This document shows, piece after piece, positions 57,994 through 64,000 of a stretch of 64,000 nucleotides of DNA. Position 1 is the first letter of the stretch; every line of letters starts with the position of its first letter. Where the stretch lies: contig LJZR01000005.1 in assembly GCA_001314865.1 (NCBI GenBank), positions 1-64,000 on the forward strand, in the 5' to 3' direction. Source of the stretch: Phormidesmis priestleyi Ana. GTDB taxonomy: Bacteria > Cyanobacteriota > Cyanobacteriia > Phormidesmidales > Phormidesmidaceae. The translations under genes were made by a program, and so were the position numbers. Under the pieces are notes generated by a model. It was not told the origin of the DNA, did not search any database, and saw only the letters and a program-made list of their open reading frames with translations.

Positions 57994-60900
57994 GTACTCT
58001 TCAAGACCTATACGAACTCTCTCCTATGCAGCAGGGAATGCTGTTTCACGCCCTCTATGAACCCGAATCTGGCGTTTACTTCGAGCAGCGTCATTGTCTT
58101 TTGGAAGGTGACTTGAACGCTCACGCCTTTAGGCAGGCATGGCAGCAGGTGGTGAATCGTTATGATGTGTTGCGCTGTGAGTTTCATTGGGAAGAGGCGG
58201 AGAAGCCGCTTCAGGTGGTTTATGACTATGTTGAACTGCCTTGGACAATTGCAGACTGGCAAGAGCTGAGCCTAGCTCAACAAGATGAAAAGCTGGCGTC
58301 TTTTCTGGTTGCCGATTGCCTTCAGGGATTTCAATTGGATCGGGCTCCGCTGATGCGCTGCGCCCTGTTTCGCCTTAGCAAGTTCCAGTATCGGTTTGTG
58401 TGGAGCTATCACCATTTGCTGATGGATGGCTGGTGCAACGGTGTGCTGATTAAAGAAGTGCTGGCAATTTATCAGGCTGCTTGTCAGCAACAGGACTATC
58501 AATTGCCACCTGTTAAGCCGTATCGGGAATACATTATATGGCTTCAGCAACAAGATAAGGAAAAATCAGAAACCTACTGGCGTAGCGTCCTCCAGGGCTT
58601 TGATTCACCGACGCCTTTAGCCATTGATCACACTGCTAGTATCGCTGCTAGCACCGCTACTGAAACAACAGATTTAAAGAGTGCTTTAAAGACTGCTTTA
58701 GAAGTTGAAAATGTGCCTTTCGCAGCGGGTAATGCAGTATTGACACAGCATGAACAGCAAGCTGTGCTAAAAAAAGACTTTTCAAATGCGCTTAAAGCTT
58801 TTTCTCAGCGATCGCGTCTCACCCTTAATACGCTAATACAAGGCGCTTGGGCTGTTATCCTGAGCCGTTATAGCGGATTGGAGGAGGTATTGTTTGGCGT
58901 TACTGTTTCGGGGCGCCCGCCTGATCTATCAGGGGTCACATCAATGGTTGGGCTGTTTATTAATACCGTGCCGTTAAGAGTGCATTTGCCAGATACGCAG
59001 AGATTGGTGCCCTGGCTACAGCAACTACAGCAAACGCAGCGCGATCGCGAAGCCTACAGCTACAGCGCCCTTACTGACCTGCAAGCTTGGAGTGATGTGC
59101 CTAGAGGAATTCCTCTCTTTGAGAGTTTGCTGGTTTTTGAGAATTATCCTGTTTCTATCGAAGCTGCGACGCAAAGCCTAGATATAGGGCTAAGACTGCG
59201 AGAGGGGCAGGGCTACGAGCAAACCAACTATCCTCTAACCTTCGTCATTATTCCAGCTGAAAATATTCAGCTTAGTCTACGCTACGATTCTCAGCGATTT
59301 TCTAAAAGTGCGATCGCGCGTTTGCTGGGTCATTTACAAGTTGTTTTAGAGAGCTTTATCAGCAGTCCTCAGCAGACGCTACAAGAGATATTGCTGTTAA
59401 CGCAGGCCGAACAGACGCAGCTGCTTCACTTCGCTCAAGGAAAACAGCTAGATGTTTCTCCTGACTGCGTTTATCACCAGTTTGAACAACAAGTCGCCAA
59501 AAGTCCAGACGCCATCGCTATTGCTTTTTCAGCAGGAGACAAACAAACAGACAACCGTTTGCCGATCAGCCAAACACTCAGCCAAACATTTAGCCAAACG
59601 CTCAGCTATCAACAACTCAATCAACGCGCTAATAAAATTGCTCATTACTTAATGCTTAAAAACCTAGGTAAAGGAAGCCGAGTGGGTCTTTGCCTAGAGC
59701 GTTCCATTGATATGGTGGCGAGTTTATTTGGCATTCTCAAAGCAGGGGCTACCTATGTGCCGCTCGATCCTCATCACCCTCGTGAGCGGCTCGCGTACAT
59801 TATTCAAGATGCTCAGATAGATGGCTTAATAACCACGACGAATGTTGCGGTGTCTTTAGAAGTGACCAGTCCGCTCACGACAACACTATATTTAGACCAA
59901 GATATTTATCGGATTGAACAACAATCATCTGAAAATCCTACAGTGCCTACCTGCTCGGCGGATATTGCTTATATTCTCTATACCAGCGGTAGCACGGGTA
60001 AACCCAAAGGTGTTCCCATTCGTCATTGCAGCCTCAGCAATTTCCTGGCTTCAATGGCTGAAGCGCCGGGTATGAAAAAACAAGATACGCTTTTGGCCGT
60101 CACCACGTTGGGTTTTGATATTGCTGCCCTAGAGATTTTTCTGCCGCTGGTCGTGGGTGCTCAATTGGTGTTGACCTCTCTAGAGGTTGCTACAGACGGT
60201 GAACAGCTAGCAGCTCAGTTAACGGCTCATAATATAACAGTGATGCAAGCTACGCCAGCGACCTGGCGATTGTTATTAGATGCAGGTTGGGCGGGGAGCC
60301 CAGCGCTGAAAATACTCTGTGGCGGTGAGGCGTTAGATTTGAATTTGGCAGATCAACTGGTCGCTAGGAGCAAAGAAGTCTGGAACTTGTATGGGCCAAC
60401 TGAGACCACTATTTGGTCTGGGGCTTTGAGAATTGATGCCAATATTCTCTTAGGGACTATGATTCCAATTGGTCGGCCTATTGCCAATACCCAGTTTTAT
60501 GTGTTGGATCGACAACAGCGCCAGGTTCCTGTGGGTGTTGCGGGTGAACTGTATGTAGGTGGGTTGGGGCTCAGCTCTGGCTATTGGAACCGCGATGATT
60601 TGACGGCAGAGAAGTTTGTTGAGGTCGAAGGGTTAGGCTGTGCGGACTTAGCCCAAGCGTCTTCTGCTCATATCCTTTTTTACAAAACGGGCGATCGCGT
60701 CCGCTACCGAGAAAACGGCACCCTTGACTACTTAGGCCGGTTAGATAACCAAGTAAAGCTGCGCGGCTTTCGCATTGAACTCGGCGAAATTGAAAGCTGT
60801 TTGGCGCAGCATCCCCAAGTAGAACAAGTGGTGGTAGAGGTTGCAACCGGTGAAAATCCTCAGCTTGTGGCTTACCTAACCCTAATAGAAGAAAGCGATA

Positions 60901-63900
60901 AAGGAGAAGGCAATAAAAAAGAGATATCAGAGAATAATCTGCGCCAATGGCTGCGCCAGCAACTACCTACCTACATGGTTCCGACTGGCTATCAAATTCT
61001 CAAGGCTTTTCCACTGACTCCCAATGGCAAAGTAGATAGGCGATCGCTGCCCTCTTTTAGCACTATGCCTACCGTCACTCAGCCGCCTCGAACACCCCAA
61101 GAAAAAATAATTGCAGGCATTTGGGCAGAGGTGTTAGACAGCGATCGCATTAACCTAAACGACAACTTTTTTGAGTTGGGTGGACATTCTCTACTCGCGA
61201 CCCGAGTTATTGCCCAGATTCGTCAGGTATTTAAAACAGATGTCTCCTTGCGATCGCTCTTCGAGAATCCTATTCTCTCGGACTTTATTGCCCAGCTAGC
61301 AGCGGCCCAGCTAGCAGCAGCCCAGCCAGCCCAGTTAGCCTCAATCCAGCGACAGGCGCTGTCGAGTATCCCTAGCAGCAATAGAAGACTTACGCTATCC
61401 TACGCACAGCAACGACAATGGCTAATGCAACAGCTAGCACCCAATAGCTCGACCTACATTATTCCTATCGCGATTCGGCTGAAGGGAAATCTGTCTCTGG
61501 TGAGTTTACAAGAGAGCATGGCCCAAATTGTGGCCAGACACAATACGTTAAGAACTGTCTACCCAGAAGTAGATGGAACAGCGGTTCCGACAATATTGCC
61601 TAATCTTACCATTGAGATTGAACAAATTGATTTAAGTGATTTGGATGAGCAGGAACAGCATGCCAACGTGAGCCAGCATATTCGCCGTCAAGCGCAGAAA
61701 CCTTTTGACTTAGCTCAAGAACCGCTATGGCGATCGCAGCTCTTGCGTTTAGGCAAGGATGAGCATATTTTTATCCTTACACTGCATCACATAATTGTTG
61801 ATGGCTGGTCTATAGAGGTTTTGTTCAAAGAACTCACTGGGTTTTACCAGGCTCATCGGTCTGGAGAAAAGTTAGAAAACTGTTTTTCGCCTCTGTCTAT
61901 TGGCTATGAAGACTATGCCGCTTGGCAAAAATCTCTAGATTGGAGCGACCAGCTGGCCTATTGGAAAAACCAGCTCAAGGGCATTGCCCCGCTGCTAGCA
62001 CTTCCGACTGATTTTCCTCGTCCTGCGGAACCGACCTACGCAGGCGCTAGTTACGAATTTCGGCTCTCTCAGCAAGAGACTGCTGCCCTACAGAGCTTTA
62101 GTCAAAAAAACAGTGTCACTTTGTTTATGACATTGTTTGCGACTCTTAACGTGCTGCTGTATCGATACAGTGGCCTCAATGAGTGGGTCATTGGCACGCC
62201 CATCGCAAATCGCCAACAGGCTGAGCTAGAAAACCTGATAGGTTTGTTTGTAAATACGCTGGTCATCCGTACGCAGCTAAACCACAATCCTCGCTTTATT
62301 GACTTCCTAACTCAAGTCCGCAAGGTCACTCTAGAAGCATACAGTCACCCAGATCTCCCTTTTGAGAAGCTAATTGAGGCGCTAGAGATTCCTCGCAGTC
62401 AGAGTCATACCCCCCTTGTTCAGGTGATGGTTTCCTTGCAAAATCATGCCTTAGAAAAGTTTTCTCTCCCTGAGCTAGACTTCTCTCCGATACAGATAGA
62501 GAGCACAACGGCTAAGTTTGACCTGACACTTGACATGCGTGAAACACACCGAGGTCTGGTCGGGCGATGGGAATATCGTACCGATTTGTTCAAGGCAGAG
62601 ACGATTCATCGCCTAGCAGGGCATTTTCGAACATTGCTCAAAGCATTGCCCACGCATAGCGAGCTTAGGCTGTCGGCGCTTCCCCTTTTGTCGTCTCAAG
62701 AAGTTAAGCAAATTCAGCACTGGCAGCAGGATACAACAGCAGTGCCATTACCCAAAGAGAGTATTCATCAGCTATTTGAAGCGCAGGTAAATAAGGCTCC
62801 TATGGCGATCGCACTCAGCCATAATCAAACCAAAATCACCTATCAAGCCCTCAATAATCAGGCTAATCAGCTTGCCTATTACCTACGCCAGCAAGGTGTG
62901 GGTGTAGAGACTCCTGTTGGCATTTGGGCCACGCGATCGCCCGAAACGATCATCGCTATTCTGGCAGTTCTCAAAGCGGGAGGTACTTACGTTCCGCTTG
63001 ATCCAAGCTATCCGCTAACGCGTTTGATCTCGATAGTAGAAGAGACTGAGATGGCGCTAATTATTACAGCCAGTAATCAGCCGACCAATCAGCCGATCAA
63101 CCAGCCGATCAACCAGCCGATCAACCAGCTGATCAACCAGCCAACCAATCAGCCGACTGCCCAATCAGCTACCCAAGTGCCATCAGCACTACAGGCAGCC
63201 GTTCGCATCCTTGATCTCCATGAGATTGCTACTACAATTGCAACGCTTCCGACCGCTAACCTAGCCGGCGAGATAGCTTCCAACCTCACGCCTAAATCGT
63301 TAGCCTATATTCTCTACACCTCAGGCTCTACGGGCCAACCCAAAGGAGTTTGCACCACCCATCAGGGCGTCACTCGCCTCGTAAAGTCAACTAACTATGT
63401 GACGCTTACCTCCTGCGATATTCTCTTACAGGCCGCTCCGCTCACCTTTGATGCTTCTACCTTCGAGATTTGGGGTGCTTTGCTGAATGGTGGTCAGTTA
63501 GTGCTGCTCTCAACGCAAATGCCTTCGCTAGAAAAACTAGCCCAAGTGATTTCTACCCATAAAATAACAACACTCTGGCTCACCGCTGGTCTCTTTAACT
63601 TGATGGTAGATGAACAGTTAGAAAGCCTAGCTGGCGTCCGCCAACTGCTAGCCGGGGGCGATATTCTCTCTGTACGCCATTTGCAAAAAGCCCTAGCCAA
63701 GCTCAAAAATACTTGCATTATCAATGGCTATGGCCCAACAGAAGGCACAACTTTTACCTGCTGCCACAGGATAACAGCAGCAGATTTGGTTTTCGGTGCG
63801 CCTATTGGCTATCCGATTTCACATACTCAAATTTATGTGCTAGATGAAAACCTCCAGCGCCTACCTGTGGGCCTTCCAGGAGAGCTGTATATCGGCGGCG

Positions 63901-64000
63901 CAGGTGTAGCACGCGGCTATCTCAATCAGCCTGCGCTGACCGCTGAAAAATTTGTGCCTAATCCGTTTTACGATGTTCAAAAAGCATCAGATACAGACAG
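57990..64000 (+). CDS. NRPS, C-A-T-C-A..., open at the window edge; codes suggest Gly then Val
   Basis: Absent from the ORF track because no stop occurs in the window. ATG at 57990 (RBS agaggagg, ATGA overlap): MSTLQDLYELSPMQQGMLFHALYEPESGVYFEQ...; C WSYHHLLMDGWCNGVLIKEV; A1 code D-I-L-Q-L-G-L-I-W-(K); T DNFFELGGHSLLATRVI; C2 LHHIIVDGWSIEVLFKEL; A2 code D-A-F-W-L-G-G-T-F-(K). Confidence 0.92.
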   Translation, partial: MSTLQDLYELSPMQQGMLFHALYEPESGVYFEQRHCLLEGDLNAHAFRQAWQQVVNRYDVLRCEFHWEEAEKPLQVVYDYVELPWTIADWQELSLAQQDEKLASFLVADCLQGFQLDRAPLMRCALFRLSKFQYRFVWSYHHLLMDGWCNGVLIKEVLAIYQAACQQQDYQLPPVKPYREYIIWLQQQDKEKSETYWRSVLQGFDSPTPLAIDHTASIAASTATETTDLKSALKTALEVENVPFAAGNAVLTQHEQQAVLKKDFSNALKAFSQRSRLTLNTLIQGAWAVILSRYSGLEEVLFGVTVSGRPPDLSGVTSMVGLFINTVPLRVHLPDTQRLVPWLQQLQQTQRDREAYSYSALTDLQAWSDVPRGIPLFESLLVFENYPVSIEAATQSLDIGLRLREGQGYEQTNYPLTFVIIPAENIQLSLRYDSQRFSKSAIARLLGHLQVVLESFISSPQQTLQEILLLTQAEQTQLLHFAQGKQLDVSPDCVYHQFEQQVAKSPDAIAIAFSAGDKQTDNRLPISQTLSQTFSQTLSYQQLNQRANKIAHYLMLKNLGKGSRVGLCLERSIDMVASLFGILKAGATYVPLDPHHPRERLAYIIQDAQIDGLITTTNVAVSLEVTSPLTTTLYLDQDIYRIEQQSSENPTVPTCSADIAYILYTSGSTGKPKGVPIRHCSLSNFLASMAEAPGMKKQDTLLAVTTLGFDIAALEIFLPLVVGAQLVLTSLEVATDGEQLAAQLTAHNITVMQATPATWRLLLDAGWAGSPALKILCGGEALDLNLADQLVARSKEVWNLYGPTETTIWSGALRIDANILLGTMIPIGRPIANTQFYVLDRQQRQVPVGVAGELYVGGLGLSSGYWNRDDLTAEKFVEVEGLGCADLAQASSAHILFYKTGDRVRYRENGTLDYLGRLDNQVKLRGFRIELGEIESCLAQHPQVEQVVVEVATGENPQLVAYLTLIEESDKGEGNKKEISENNLRQWLRQQLPTYMVPTGYQILKAFPLTPNGKVDRRSLPSFSTMPTVTQPPRTPQEKIIAGIWAEVLDSDRINLNDNFFELGGHSLLATRVIAQIRQVFKTDVSLRSLFENPILSDFIAQLAAAQLAAAQPAQLASIQRQALSSIPSSNRRLTLSYAQQRQWLMQQLAPNSSTYIIPIAIRLKGNLSLVSLQESMAQIVARHNTLRTVYPEVDGTAVPTILPNLTIEIEQIDLSDLDEQEQHANVSQHIRRQAQKPFDLAQEPLWRSQLLRLGKDEHIFILTLHHIIVDGWSIEVLFKELTGFYQAHRSGEKLENCFSPLSIGYEDYAAWQKSLDWSDQLAYWKNQLKGIAPLLALPTDFPRPAEPTYAGASYEFRLSQQETAALQSFSQKNSVTLFMTLFATLNVLLYRYSGLNEWVIGTPIANRQQAELENLIGLFVNTLVIRTQLNHNPRFIDFLTQVRKVTLEAYSHPDLPFEKLIEALEIPRSQSHTPLVQVMVSLQNHALEKFSLPELDFSPIQIESTTAKFDLTLDMRETHRGLVGRWEYRTDLFKAETIHRLAGHFRTLLKALPTHSELRLSALPLLSSQEVKQIQHWQQDTTAVPLPKESIHQLFEAQVNKAPMAIALSHNQTKITYQALNNQANQLAYYLRQQGVGVETPVGIWATRSPETIIAILAVLKAGGTYVPLDPSYPLTRLISIVEETEMALIITASNQPTNQPINQPINQPINQLINQPTNQPTAQSATQVPSALQAAVRILDLHEIATTIATLPTANLAGEIASNLTPKSLAYILYTSGSTGQPKGVCTTHQGVTRLVKSTNYVTLTSCDILLQAAPLTFDASTFEIWGALLNGGQLVLLSTQMPSLEKLAQVISTHKITTLWLTAGLFNLMVDEQLESLAGVRQLLAGGDILSVRHLQKALAKLKNTCIINGYGPTEGTTFTCCHRITAADLVFGAPIGYPISHTQIYVLDENLQRLPVGLPGELYIGGAGVARGYLNQPALTAEKFVPNPFYDVQKASDTD
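63074..63158 (+). repeat. 12-bp-period tandem repeat (NQPI/NQPT) inside an adenylation domain of NRPS2
   Basis: aatcagccgaccaatcagccgatcaaccagccgatcaaccagccgatcaaccagctgatcaaccagccaaccaatcagccgact. Confidence 0.95.

Noticed and set aside
1-64000. CRISPR array or defence system
   Set aside because: No regularly spaced direct repeats with unique spacers and no Cas-like proteins; all tandem repeats found are contiguous coding microrepeats.
1-64000. tRNA/rRNA genes
   Set aside because: No recognisable tRNA cloverleaf consensus (GTTCGANTC arm) or rRNA segments noticed by eye; tRNAscan not run.
1-64000. Frequent GCGATCGC octamers as regulatory sites
   Set aside because: Consistent with the HIP1 motif over-represented in many cyanobacterial genomes; within coding DNA and not locus-specific.
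26774-64000. Assigning the product as a known cyanochelin, puwainaphycin or microginin
   Set aside because: Shared elements (FAAL, LLM oxygenase, TonB genes) are suggestive, but the Asn-Gly-Val codes, missing AMT/Asp-hydroxylase and AT-less module do not match what I recall; no search was possible.

Overview
This is a cyanobacterial-type window, judging from frequent GCGATCGC/GATCGC (HIP1-like) sites and the protein families present. I see five blocks. (1) About 0.1-7.1 kb, minus strand: a compact RiPP-like operon. It encodes a short Ser/Lys-rich peptide with a double-glycine leader, an APH-type phosphotransferase, a HopA1-family protein, a C39-peptidase ABC exporter and an HlyD adaptor. The kinase plus HopA1 pair is the dehydration chemistry known from class V lanthipeptides and thioamitides, here joined to a C39 export system and a precursor with a perfect 39-bp (13-aa) core duplication. 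(2) About 8.3-9.8 kb: decayed IS66 and ISAs1-like transposase remnants. (3) About 10-18.5 kb, minus strand: two paralogous giant DUF4347 / Calx-beta-like / RTX proteins. The first is split by an apparent 1-nt G-run deletion. (4) About 19.7-26.6 kb: an MFS exporter, an AMIN-domain TonB-dependent siderophore-type receptor, TonB, and divergent ExbB/ExbD. (5) About 26.8-64 kb and beyond, plus strand: a hybrid PKS/NRPS lipopeptide pathway. It contains a FAAL-acyl-CoA dehydrogenase-ACP loader, two fully reducing PKS modules with C-methyltransferases (the second lacks its AT domain), a PKS-KR module, a stand-alone luciferase-like monooxygenase, and C-A-T-E and C-A-T-C-A NRPS proteins with hand-read codes resembling D-Asn, Gly and Val. 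Fur-box-like sites near 26729 and 25405, plus the adjacent TonB/ExbBD/receptor/MFS genes, suggest an iron-responsive lipopeptide metallophore. Short in-frame tandem repeats (9-15 bp units) interrupt nearly every megasynthase gene, sometimes inside catalytic domains. All family calls are by eye from the translations; no database search was run.
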